64,000 nucleotides of DNA from Streptomyces sp. ISL-11 (GTDB lineage Bacteria; Actinomycetota; Actinomycetes; Streptomycetales; Streptomycetaceae), in the NCBI RefSeq assembly GCF_018614525.1, contig NZ_JAGGOL010000039.1:1-64000 (forward strand), written 5' to 3'. The notes beneath the pieces were generated by a model, which saw nothing but the letters and a program-made list of their open reading frames with translations, made no database searches and was not told the DNA's origin. Shown piece by piece: positions 40,433 to 47,670 of this stretch. Numbering within the stretch: position 1 is the stretch's first letter; each line of letters begins with the position of its first letter. Both the position numbers and the translations under genes were made by a program.

Positions 40433-41682
40433 CTGCGAGCCCCGCATGCGCGGGGACCACACCTTCAGACGGGTCTGAATGGCGCGCTGGTCGGGACCAC
40501 CCCCGCATGCGCGGGGACCACAAGGCCGACGTCCTCGGCGAGCTCCCGCAGATGGGACCACCCCCGCATGCGCGGGGACCACCTCGCCGGGATTGCCGGG
40601 CACGGCTATGCGTTGGGACCACCCCCGCATGCGCGGGGACCACGGCGATGCGGGAGCCGGGCTCGGGTCGGCTGACGGGACCACCCCCGCATGCGCGGGG
40701 ACCACGTCTTCCACCACGTCGTGAAGGAGGCCGAGGCGGGACCACCCCCGCATGCGCGGGGACCACCTTGTCCAGACCAAACCAGGCCGAACCGGCCGGG
40801 GACCACCCCCGCATGCGCGGGGACCACAGGACTGCGGTGACGGCCCGGTCAGCGTCCCCGGGACCACCCCCGCATGCGCGGGGACCACTCGAGGAGGGGG
40901 AATTCCGGACCGCCGCCCAGGGGACCACCCCCGCATGCGCGGGGACCACACGTCAACGAGGGTGCCCGGGGGCGTGGCGGCGGGACCACCCCCGCATGCG
41001 CGGGGACCACAAAGGTTCCTTCGTGTCGAGATGACCGGTTGGGGGACCACCCCCGCATGCGCGGGGACCACCTCTTCGTACGGCTGCGGGCGGAGACCGG
41101 GGCAGGACCACCCCCGCATGCGCGGGGACCACGCCGCCTATCCGTTCCTCGGGCCGGCGTACCGGGGACCACCCCCGCATGCGCGGGGACCACGCAGCGA
41201 GCATCCGCACTGCTGCGCGCAGTGAGGGACCACCCCCGCATGCGCGGGGACCACTCATCTGTTCCTTCCCTTCGTCGGGTTGGCTAGGGACCACCCCCGC
41301 ATGCGCGGGGACCACTCCGCTAAGGAGCCGGGGAACCAGCACCCCGGGGGACCACCCCCGCATGCGCGGGGACCACCCTGCTCGGTACGGACCACGCGGG
41401 TCTCCCAGGGGACCACCCCCGCATGCGCGGGGACCACCTCATCTGGTTCGCCCTTGCCGGGTCGCTCCTGGGACCACCCCCGCATGCGCGGGGACCACGC
41501 AGACCATCTCGTCCACCTTCAATGCCTACAAGGGACCACCCCCGCATGCGCGGGGACCACCGGCATACCCGGGAAGATCTCCGTAAGGAACTGGGACCAC
41601 CCCCGCATGCGCGGGGACCACCAACCAGTGCAAAACCAGTTGTACGAGTCAAGGGGACCACCCCCGCATGCGCGGGGACCAC
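40433..41682 (-). CRISPR. Type I-E CRISPR array 2 (21 repeats, 20 spacers)
   Basis: The repeats are the same as in array 1, at 61-62 bp intervals. Starts: 40433 (decayed, right 20 bases only), 40494, 40555, 40616, 40678, 40739, 40800, 40861, 40922, 40983, 41044, 41105, 41166, 41227, 41288, 41349, 41410, 41471, 41533, 41594, 41655. All but the first are identical or nearly so. Spacers are mostly 33 bp by the 28-bp repeat definition. The decayed copy on the left and the leader on the right show that it is read leftward, toward the cas operon, with the newest spacers at the right. Confidence 0.98.
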
Positions 41683-41770
41683 AGCGGCTGACCTGCGCGA
41701 TTAAGACGGGCGACGGCCGTTTTTACTCACTAGCCGAGATTCCGGCATTACGGGCATTCGGTGCCTCCGG
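41683..41770 (-). promoter_or_regulatory. CRISPR leader of array 2
   Basis: The right flank begins AGCGGCTGACCTGC and, about 35 bp on, has TTTTTACTCACTAG, GATTCCGGCATTACG and GGCATT. These blocks are almost identical in sequence and spacing to the flank of array 1, while the bases between differ. Confidence 0.8.
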
Positions 41771-41931
41771 GTGCAGGAGTCGGGGTCGGTTGCGTTCCCT
41801 CGGCGATCAATCCCCGAAGCTACGCGATGAACCCGCAGTCCACGCCCGCTTAGCCGGTTTCTCATGCCGCTCCGCACGGGGTGGGCGAGCAGCTTTACGT
41901 CCGGCTGGCCGTCGACTCCGGCAAGGCACAC

Positions 41932-41960
41932 AAAAGGCCCCGGTCGATGACCTGGGCCTT
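41932..41960 (-). terminator. Terminator of the tRNA-Gly gene
   Basis: On the minus strand, AAGGCCC and GGGGCCTT arms surround a loop and are followed by TTTTG, 11 bp after the end of the tRNA. The T-run makes it a classical intrinsic terminator. Confidence 0.65.
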
Positions 41961-41970
41961 GAAGGAAAAG

Positions 41971-42041
41971 AGCGGGTGACGAGAATCGAACTCGCGCTCT
42001 GAGCTTGGGAAGCTCATGTTCTACCATTAAACTACACCCGC
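41971..42041 (-). tRNA. tRNA-Gly, anticodon CCC
   Basis: Read on the minus strand, the 71-nt sequence starts GCGGGTG and ends CACCCGC plus discriminator T, giving a 7-bp acceptor stem. The T arm is GCGAG-TTCGATT-CTCGT, and the anticodon stem TGAGC/GCTCA encloses TTCCCAA, so the anticodon is CCC, reading GGG glycine codons. CCA is not encoded, as is common in Streptomyces. It lies next to the leader end of CRISPR array 2. Confidence 0.95.
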
Positions 42042-42298
42042 GAGGGCGCCCGTATCGGGCGTCGCATCGTCGCATACTGTACCCCATCCCAGGCCCCCGG
42101 CGCATTGATCGCGGGGGCCTTCCTGCTGTGTCCGGGGGTGGTGGGGCGGGTGGGGACGCGGCCTCGGAGGGCGGGAGTTGGGGCGTACCGTGGGGTGGGG
42201 CAAGTCGCCGGGGGGTCCCGGGAGTGCCGCCTTCGAGCGCGTCCCGTGCATCCCCTAATGTGGCTTTTGTCTTTCACGTACATGGGGAAAGGGACTCG

Positions 42299-42463
42299 AT
42301 GGAGCGCACCGTCGTTCGTTGTGTCGAAGGGCACGTGTTCAGCACCGCTTCGTTCCCGATGCAGAACCTCGGACCCGGCCGGATCGGCCCCGGGCGGCTG
42401 CTGCGCTGCCCGCGCTGCGCCCGGCTGCGGCATTCCGTACCGGTGGCGTCCGAGAAGCGCTGA
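42299..42463 (+). CDS. Small zinc-ribbon-like protein
   Basis: This 54-residue protein begins [20 protein letters not shown] and contains [11 protein letters not shown]. One Cys (with a His, CVEGH) plus the CPRC pair could bind one zinc ion. The ATG at 42299 has a strong GGGGAAAGGGA upstream. It stands alone between the tRNA and dcd and ends in a strong hairpin (42486). The family is conserved among streptomycetes as I recall, but has no known role. Confidence 0.7.
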   Translation: MERTVVRCVEGHVFSTASFPMQNLGPGRIGPGRLLRCPRCARLRHSVPVASEKR

Positions 42464-42485
42464 CGAGAAGCATCCACAGGGAGGC

Positions 42486-42515
42486 GCGGGCCCGGTCCAC
42501 TCGGACCGGGCCCGC
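42486..42515 (+). terminator. Perfect hairpin after the zinc-ribbon gene
   Basis: The arms GCGGGCCCGGTCC and GGACCGGGCCCGC enclose a 4-base loop, between the stop at 42463 and the dcd start. Confidence 0.8.
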
Positions 42516-42546
42516 GTTGTCCCGGTTCTCCGCGTATCCTCGACCC

Positions 42547-43122
42547 GTGCTTCTCTCAGACAAGGACATCCGGACCGAGATCGACGCCGGCCGCGTGCGC
42601 ATCGACCCGTTCGACGAATCGATGGTGCAGCCGTCGAGCATCGATGTGCGGCTGGACCGCTACTTCCGGGTGTTCGAGAACCACCGGTACCCGCACATCG
42701 ACCCCGCGGTCGAGCAGGCGGACCTCACCCGTGAGGTGGTGCCGGAGGGCGACGAGGCGTTCATCCTCCACCCCGGTGAGTTCGTGCTGGCCTCGACGTA
42801 CGAGGTCATCACCCTTCCCGACGACGTGGCCTCCCGCCTGGAGGGCAAGTCCAGCCTGGGCCGGCTCGGCCTGCTGACGCACTCGACGGCCGGCTTCATC
42901 GACCCCGGCTTCTCCGGGCACGTGACGCTGGAGCTGTCGAACATGGCCACGCTGCCGATCAAGCTGTGGCCGGGGATGAAGATCGGGCAGCTGTGCATGT
43001 TCCGGCTGACCTCACCCGTCGAGCATCCTTACGGGTCCGCGAAGCACGGTTCCCGCTACCAGGGCCAGCGCGGGCCGACGCCCTCCCGGTCCTTCCAGAA
43101 TTTCCACCGCACGCAGGTCTGA
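42547..43122 (+). CDS. dcd: dCTP deaminase
   Basis: This 191-residue enzyme turns dCTP into dUTP, feeding dTMP synthesis. It begins [20 protein letters not shown], then shows [20 protein letters not shown], the substrate-binding [13 protein letters not shown] and the catalytic region [18 protein letters not shown], whose Glu is the expected catalytic residue, and ends [14 protein letters not shown]. The length is normal for the homotrimeric family. The GTG at 42547 has no ribosome-binding site, but TATCCT lies 6 bp before it, so the mRNA may be leaderless. It is followed closely by a phosphoribosyltransferase gene. Confidence 0.95.
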   Translation: MLLSDKDIRTEIDAGRVRIDPFDESMVQPSSIDVRLDRYFRVFENHRYPHIDPAVEQADLTREVVPEGDEAFILHPGEFVLASTYEVITLPDDVASRLEGKSSLGRLGLLTHSTAGFIDPGFSGHVTLELSNMATLPIKLWPGMKIGQLCMFRLTSPVEHPYGSAKHGSRYQGQRGPTPSRSFQNFHRTQV

Positions 43123-43151
43123 GCGACCAGGGAACAAGGCGAAGAGCAACA

Positions 43152-43649
43152 GTGAGTGACATCCGCGAGAACCTGACCTACCCCATCTTCGGGCAGGCCA
43201 TCCGTGAGCTGGCGCAGACCATCGCGGACGACGGCTACGAGCCGGACATCATCCTCTCCATCGCGCGCGGCGGCGTCTTCGTCGCCGGCGGCCTGGCGTA
43301 CGCGCTGGACTGCAAGAACATCCACCTCGTGAACGTCGAGTTCTACACCGGTGTGGGTGCCACGCTGGAGATGCCGGTCATGCTCGCCCCGGTGCCCAAC
43401 GCGATCGACTTCTCCAACAAGAAGGTCCTGATCGCCGACGACGTCGCCGACACCGGCAAGACGCTCAAGCTCGTCCACGACTTCTGCCTCGACCACGTCG
43501 CCGAGGTCCGCAGCGCCGTGATCTACGAGAAGCAGCAGTCGCTCGTGAAGTGCGAGTACGTGTGGAAGCGCACCGACGAGTGGATCAACTTCCCGTGGAG
43601 CGTCGAGCCGCCGGTCGTGCGGCGCGAGGGCCAGGTCCTCGACGCGTAG
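43152..43649 (+). CDS. Phosphoribosyltransferase family protein
   Basis: The protein has 165 residues. The PRPP-binding loop VLIADDVADTGKTLKLV is clear, and the N-terminal part YEPDIILSIARGGVFVAGGL gives the second PRPP contact. The fold is that of xanthine/hypoxanthine-type phosphoribosyltransferases, but the base-binding hood is short. The ending WKRTDEWINFPWSVEPPV is characteristic of a conserved actinobacterial/archaeal subgroup of unknown substrate. The GTG at 43152 follows GAAGAGCAACA, 29 bp past dcd, so the two nucleotide-related genes probably form an operon. A bidirectional terminator follows. Confidence 0.85.
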   Translation: MSDIRENLTYPIFGQAIRELAQTIADDGYEPDIILSIARGGVFVAGGLAYALDCKNIHLVNVEFYTGVGATLEMPVMLAPVPNAIDFSNKKVLIADDVADTGKTLKLVHDFCLDHVAEVRSAVIYEKQQSLVKCEYVWKRTDEWINFPWSVEPPVVRREGQVLDA

Positions 43650-43674
43650 CCAGTACGCATCCAGTACGCATGAA

Positions 43675-43708
43675 GGGCCCCGCCGCATTCAGCGCGGCGG
43701 GGCCCTTT
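43675..43708. terminator. Bidirectional terminator
   Basis: GGGCCCCGCCGC and GCGGCGGGGCCC are perfectly complementary around a 7-base loop and are followed by TTT, between the convergent phosphoribosyltransferase and Yip1 genes. A short direct repeat CAGTACGCAT lies just before it. Confidence 0.85.
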
Positions 43709-43724
43709 CGTCCGTGTACGGGTT

Positions 43725-44696
43725 CTACAGCGTGCCCAGCTTGATGATCGACAGCAGCGCGATCAGCTGGATCGCCGACGCCGCCAGTGCCTTCGGCCAC
43801 GGCAGGTCGTGCGACTTGCTCACCATCGACGTGAACAGCGCGCCCGCCACCAGCCAGGTCGCCCAGCCCAGCACCTGGACGAACGGGCTGTCGCCGCCCA
43901 TGAACATCGCGAAGAGCAGCCGCGGTGCGTCCGTGAGGGACATGATCAGCATCGACAGGCCGACCGTCGGCTGCCAGATGCCGTCGCCGCCGAGCTGGCG
44001 GGCCAGCGTGTGCGTGACCGCGCCGAGGATCAGGCCGGAGACCACCACGACGACACCGGTGATCAGCACCGACGGCAGGCTGTTGGAGAGCGAGGCGTTC
44101 AGCACGTCCTCGCGGGCCTTGTCGAAGCCGAAGACGGCGAGCAGCCCGTAGACGAACGTGACGATCAGGGCCGGCACCCACACCGCGTGGTCGCGCATCT
44201 GCCAGAAGGTCGCGGACGGGCGCAGCACGATGCCCGTCAGCAGCTCCTTCCACGGCAGGCGCGGGCCGGCCGGCGGGGCGTATGTGTCGGGGCCGCCGTT
44301 GTACGGGTCCTGGTGGCCGTACGCGTCCGGGGCCTCGCCGACGCTGAACTGCTGGGTGTGGCCGGGGTCGCCCGCCGGCCGCTGCCCGTGGAACGGGTCC
44401 TGGGGGTGCGCGGGGCCCGGGCCCTGGCCGTACGGCTGCTGACCGTAGCCCTGCTGCCCGTACGGCTGCTGCTGATAGCCCTGCTGCGGGGCACCACCGC
44501 CGAAGTACTCCGGCTCGTCGTACGCCGACGGCTCCTGCCACTGCCGGCCACCGCCCTGACCACCCTGACCGCCGTACGGAGCCCCTCCTTGCGGAGCCTG
44601 ACCGTACGGAGCCTGGTACTGCCCCGGGCGCTGTCCTTGCCGCGCGGGGCCGGGGTCCTGAGAGTCCCGTCCGCGTCCCATCCTGAATCCAGCCAC
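43725..44696 (-). CDS. Yip1-domain integral membrane protein
   Basis: About 323 residues from the GTG at 44696 (an ATG at 44681 is the alternative). The first 135 residues are disordered and rich in Gly/Gln/Tyr/Pro, with repeated QQPYGQQGYGQ units. The rest holds five hydrophobic helices: VWVPALIVTFVYGLLAVFGF, VLITGVVVVVSGLILGAVTH, LSMLIMSLTDAPRLLFAMFM, VLGWATWLVAGALFTSMV and ALAASAIQLIALLSI. This is a Yip1-family layout. In bacteria the function is unknown. It converges with the phosphoribosyltransferase gene across a terminator. Confidence 0.75.
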   Translation of the reverse strand: MAGFRMGRGRDSQDPGPARQGQRPGQYQAPYGQAPQGGAPYGGQGGQGGGRQWQEPSAYDEPEYFGGGAPQQGYQQQPYGQQGYGQQPYGQGPGPAHPQDPFHGQRPAGDPGHTQQFSVGEAPDAYGHQDPYNGGPDTYAPPAGPRLPWKELLTGIVLRPSATFWQMRDHAVWVPALIVTFVYGLLAVFGFDKAREDVLNASLSNSLPSVLITGVVVVVSGLILGAVTHTLARQLGGDGIWQPTVGLSMLIMSLTDAPRLLFAMFMGGDSPFVQVLGWATWLVAGALFTSMVSKSHDLPWPKALAASAIQLIALLSIIKLGTL

Positions 44697-44828
44697 GCTT
44701 CGAACGTACCCGCTCCCGGGCACGGCCGAGCCGGGCCCGGGGGAACGGGCCCGGCTTTGCTGCCGAGCTGTGACATCCCTTAGGGGAAAGGTCAGGGGGA
44801 GTACCGGCTTCCCCTTCGGCGCGGCTCT

Positions 44829-45380
44829 TCAGCGCAGCGTCGTCTTGACCGCGGGGCGGTCCTTGCCGGTCGTCCCGCCCACGTTGCTGATCATGCGCTG
44901 GAGGACGGTGAGCGTGGCCACGTACTCCTCGTCCGTGATGCCCTCGTGGATCTCCGCGCGCAGCCGGCCGACGAGGTCCTTGGTCCGGTGCTTGGCCTCC
45001 CGGCCGGCGTCGGTGAGGTGGAGGCGGTCCTCGTCGCCGGCGGCGAGCCAGCCGCGGGCGACGAGGCTGTCGACGGCCTGCTCCACCAGCTCGGGGCCGA
45101 GGTCCAGGTACGGGCGCAGCCGGTCGGAGACCTCCTCGCGGGTGAGGCCGTTCTCGGCGCCCTCGACGTGGTTGAGCGTCCACCACTGCGGCTGGTTGAT
45201 GTCCGTACGGGCCATCGCGCTCTGGATGTGCCGGATGACGGCCTTGTTGGCGACCCAGCTCCAGTAACCGATGGGCTGTGCGGCGAGGGCCGCGCGGTCC
45301 GTGCTGTCGGTGAGGTCGGTGAGGTCGGTGAGGGCGGGGGCGGGAGTGGTGCCGGGGAGCTCACGAGGTGTCGTCGTCAT
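44829..45380 (-). CDS. MarR-like winged-helix regulator
   Basis: The protein has 183 residues. An N-terminal Thr/Asp-rich lead (LTDLTDLTDSTD, from a small repeat) precedes a winged-helix domain: YWSWVANKAVIRHIQSAMAR, QPQWWTLNHVEGAENGLTRE, EVSDRLRPYLDLGPELVEQA and VDSLVARGWLAAGDEDRLHL, TDAGREAKHR. This is the MarR pattern of helix, recognition helix and wing. A perfect inverted repeat 13 bp upstream of its start is a probable operator for autorepression. No effector or target gene can be assigned from context. Confidence 0.8.
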   Translation of the reverse strand: MTTTPRELPGTTPAPALTDLTDLTDSTDRAALAAQPIGYWSWVANKAVIRHIQSAMARTDINQPQWWTLNHVEGAENGLTREEVSDRLRPYLDLGPELVEQAVDSLVARGWLAAGDEDRLHLTDAGREAKHRTKDLVGRLRAEIHEGITDEEYVATLTVLQRMISNVGGTTGKDRPAVKTTLR

Positions 45381-45393
45381 GTGGACGACGCTA

Positions 45394-45417
45394 TGACCTC
45401 AATCATTGTTGAGGTCA
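45394..45417. promoter_or_regulatory. Operator-like inverted repeat upstream of the MarR-like gene
   Basis: TGACCTCAA and TTGAGGTCA form perfect 9-bp arms with a 6-bp centre (TCATTG). The spacing between half-sites suits a dimeric winged-helix protein, and the site lies immediately upstream of the gene's start at 45380. Confidence 0.75.
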
Positions 45418-45466
45418 AGGGATGCCGGGATGACGGCGTGGGGTCCGTCACGGACATGAGAGCGCG

Positions 45467-46045
45467 TCAGGATTGGTAGAGGGGGAACTCCGCGCTGTCG
45501 ACGGTCCACTGGCCGATGACCACGCTGTCGCCGAACGCGTAGTCGTGCCGGGCGCGGTAGCGGGGCTGTCCGTCGGCCCCGGGGCCGGGGTCGGACATCA
45601 CCGCCATGATGCCCTTGCGCGGGTCCACCAGGAGGTAGAACGGGATGCCCATGGCCGGGTAGTCATGCATCTTCTGCGCATAGTCGTTGGCGTGGTTGGC
45701 GTGGTTGGCGTGGTTGGACGGGGAGACGATCTCGGCGGCCAGGGTCAGATCCCGTGGGTGGAAGGGGCCAGGCGTGTCCATCGCGGCTACCGGGAGGACG
45801 ACCAGATCCGGCCGTCGCAGAATGCCGATGGAGGGGTCTTCCACGTCTCCGCCGGTGTGAGCCGCCAGAGTGTCCGGGATCTGGCGGTCGAGCTGGCGGC
45901 GCAGCTTCCAGGCGACGAGCTCGTGAGTGCCTGACGGGCTCATCGTCATGATGATTCCGTCCGGCGTGATCTCGACACCGGCGATCGGTTCAGGAGCGTG
46001 TTCCATCAGTTCATCGGCGATCGCGCGCATGCGGGCATAGTCCAT
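45467..46045 (-). CDS. Uma2-family (DUF820) PD-(D/E)XK nuclease-like protein
   Basis: This 192-residue protein has the usual family order: ITPDGIIMTMSPSGTHELVA, RRPDLVVLPVAAM, LAAEIVSPSN, then DYAQKMHDYPAMGIPFYLLV and DPRKG. The Asp of RPDLVV and the Glu of AAEIVSP with a following Lys (QKM) form the PD-(D/E)XK-type centre. These proteins are abundant in Streptomyces and cyanobacteria, with no settled role. A 9-bp tandem repeat inserts NHANHANHAND just before the helix carrying the catalytic Lys. The ATG at 46045 is the first start in frame with family-like sequence. Confidence 0.85.
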   Translation of the reverse strand: MDYARMRAIADELMEHAPEPIAGVEITPDGIIMTMSPSGTHELVAWKLRRQLDRQIPDTLAAHTGGDVEDPSIGILRRPDLVVLPVAAMDTPGPFHPRDLTLAAEIVSPSNHANHANHANDYAQKMHDYPAMGIPFYLLVDPRKGIMAVMSDPGPGADGQPRYRARHDYAFGDSVVIGQWTVDSAEFPLYQS

Positions 46046-46173
46046 GGCGTGGCTCCTGCTGGAGTGCGGACGCGTGCGCGTTCACCATGGCACGCCGGTA
46101 CGACAACGGGCTGGGCCAGGGCCGATGCCGCACCGGCCCCTCGGGAGTCCGTGTTCTGAGGGTCGCCCCCCGC

Positions 46174-46623
46174 CTATCGCGCCTCCAGCGCCGCCGCAGC
46201 CCGTGCCAGCAACTCGCGTAGCAGGCGCTCCTCTTCCTCCGAGAAGGCCGCCGAGAGGCGCGCCTCGGCCGCCCGGGCCGCCGCGTCCGCCTCGCCCAGC
46301 AGTGCGGTACCGGCCGGCGTGAGGCGGGTGATGAGCGCCTGCGCGTGGTCGGGGGACGGCCGGCGCTCGATCAGGGCCTTCGCCTCCAGGCCGGAGAGCA
46401 GCGAGGCCATGCTCTGCGGGGTCACCGAGCAGAAGCGCGCGAGGGCGGCGCCGGAGGAGCCGGGGGCCAGGGAGAGCGTGTAGAGGGCCGCGTACTGCGG
46501 AACGGTCAGTCCGAAGGGGCGCAGGACCCGGGTCTTCTCCGAGATGAGGGCCTGTTCGGCCCGCTTGATGTGGCTGCCCAGGCGGGCGTCCACCGCGGCG
46601 TGGACCTTCTCTTCGGCGCTCAT
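46174..46623 (-). CDS. MarR-family transcriptional regulator
   Basis: The protein has 149 residues from the ATG at 46623. The winged helix reads LTVPQYAALYTLSLAPGSSG, AALARFCSVTPQSMASLLSG, LEAKALIERRPSPDHAQALI and TRLTPAGTALL, the regular MarR pattern including the DxR/D..A wing. It is divergent from the alpha/beta hydrolase gene, and a perfect 16-bp palindrome lies between them. It probably represses both until a phenolic or lipophilic ligand appears; the ligand is unknown. Confidence 0.88.
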   Translation of the reverse strand: MSAEEKVHAAVDARLGSHIKRAEQALISEKTRVLRPFGLTVPQYAALYTLSLAPGSSGAALARFCSVTPQSMASLLSGLEAKALIERRPSPDHAQALITRLTPAGTALLGEADAAARAAEARLSAAFSEEEERLLRELLARAAAALEAR

Positions 46624-46707
46624 GGGAGAGAAGGCTAGCCGGGGGGCGGTGGATGCCCGTGGGGTGTGGATTGACGCCTGCGGCGGCAGGGGGCATGCTG
46701 AGCCAAC

Positions 46708-46723
46708 CATCAGAGCTCTGATG
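46708..46723. promoter_or_regulatory. MarR operator and divergent promoter region
   Basis: CATCAGAGCTCTGATG is a perfect palindrome, followed by TATAAA (46726-46731, a good -10) and TTCTGAT, a further half-site copy. The palindrome overlaps the -35 to -10 spacer of the promoter for the hydrolase gene at 46758, so binding should block it. Confidence 0.7.
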
Positions 46724-46757
46724 GATATAAAACTTCTGATTGTTTGGGGGGACGGGC

Positions 46758-47552
46758 ATGCCCGTTGTGGAGATCGAGCAGGCAGGCGGCGTGAGCGCGG
46801 TCGAGTACCTGGTGGAGGGCACCGGCCCCGGCCTGCTGCTCGTCCACGGGACGGGGGCCACGGGGGAGACCAACTGGAGGCCGCTGATCGACGCCGTCCG
46901 CGACCGCTTCACCGTGGTGGCGCCGGACCTCTCCGGCTCCGGCGGCACCACGGACGAGGGCCTTCCGCTGACGGTGGAGACGCTCGCCGGGCAGGCCGAG
47001 GCCGCCGCCGCGCACGCCGGCCTGGAGAGCTACCACGTCGTCGGGCACTCCCTCGGGGCGTCCGTGGCCGCCGCGATCGCCGGCCGGCGCCCGGAGGCCG
47101 TGCGCTCGCTCGTCCTGCACGCGGGGTTCGTACGGACCGACCCTTGGCTGGCGTTCGTGGCGGACCTGTGGGAGCGGCTCGTACGGACCGATCCCGAGCT
47201 CTTCGCCCGGCTGCTCCAGATCACCGCGATGGGCCCGGCCTCGCTGCGCGCCCGTAGCACCGAGGACTTCGAGGCGGCCGCCGCGGGCTTCACCTCGATG
47301 ATCGAGCCCGGCATCCTCCGGCAGATCCGCCTGGACGCCGACCTGGACATCTCGCACCTGGTCGGCCGCGTCATCGCGCCCACGGTCGTCATCGCGAGCG
47401 CCCACGACCAGATCGTGCCGACGCACCACCAGCGCGAGCTGGCCGAGCGCATCGCGGGAGCGCGGTACGTGGAGGTGGACGCCGGGCACGGGCTGCCCTT
47501 CGAGAACCCGAAGCTGTTCGTGGACGTGCTGCTGGAGCACCTGCCCGCGTAA
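46758..47552 (+). CDS. Alpha/beta-fold hydrolase
   Basis: The protein has 264 residues from the ATG at 46758. The catalytic set is visible: oxyanion strand LLLVHGTGATGETNW, nucleophile elbow VVGHSLGASVA (Ser), the acid in VIASAHDQIVP (Asp) and the His in VDAGHGLPFENP. Length and layout suit esterases or C-C hydrolases of small molecules. It is divergent from a MarR gene with a shared operator, so it is probably induced by the substrate of the pathway. An upstream TTG in frame at 46740 would add six residues but lacks a ribosome-binding site. Confidence 0.88.
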   Translation: MPVVEIEQAGGVSAVEYLVEGTGPGLLLVHGTGATGETNWRPLIDAVRDRFTVVAPDLSGSGGTTDEGLPLTVETLAGQAEAAAAHAGLESYHVVGHSLGASVAAAIAGRRPEAVRSLVLHAGFVRTDPWLAFVADLWERLVRTDPELFARLLQITAMGPASLRARSTEDFEAAAAGFTSMIEPGILRQIRLDADLDISHLVGRVIAPTVVIASAHDQIVPTHHQRELAERIAGARYVEVDAGHGLPFENPKLFVDVLLEHLPA

Positions 47553-47580
47553 ACGGCCCACACGGTGGTGGTACGACAAC

Positions 47581-47611
47581 GGCCGGCCCCCGCATCCCGC
47601 GGGGGCCGGCC
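47581..47611. terminator. Bidirectional stem-loop
   Basis: GGCCGGCCCCCGC and GCGGGGGCCGGCC form a near-perfect hairpin between the convergent hydrolase and Fe-S protein genes. After it, TCCGTA-CGGCTAC units repeat three times (about 47620-47672). Confidence 0.75.
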
Positions 47612-47670
47612 GTCGTGGTGTCCGTAGCGGCTACGGCGTCGTGTCCGTACCGGCTACGTATCCGTACCGG

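Noticed and set aside
28913..41682. Spacers targeting other genes in this window
   Set aside because: Comparing the 39 spacers by eye with the rest of the window gave no long match apart from the overlap between the two arrays.
28764..42041. The CRISPR-Cas region as an island integrated into the tRNA-Gly gene
   Set aside because: No direct repeat of the tRNA 3' end was found at the left side and no integrase gene is present; kept only as a weak finding.
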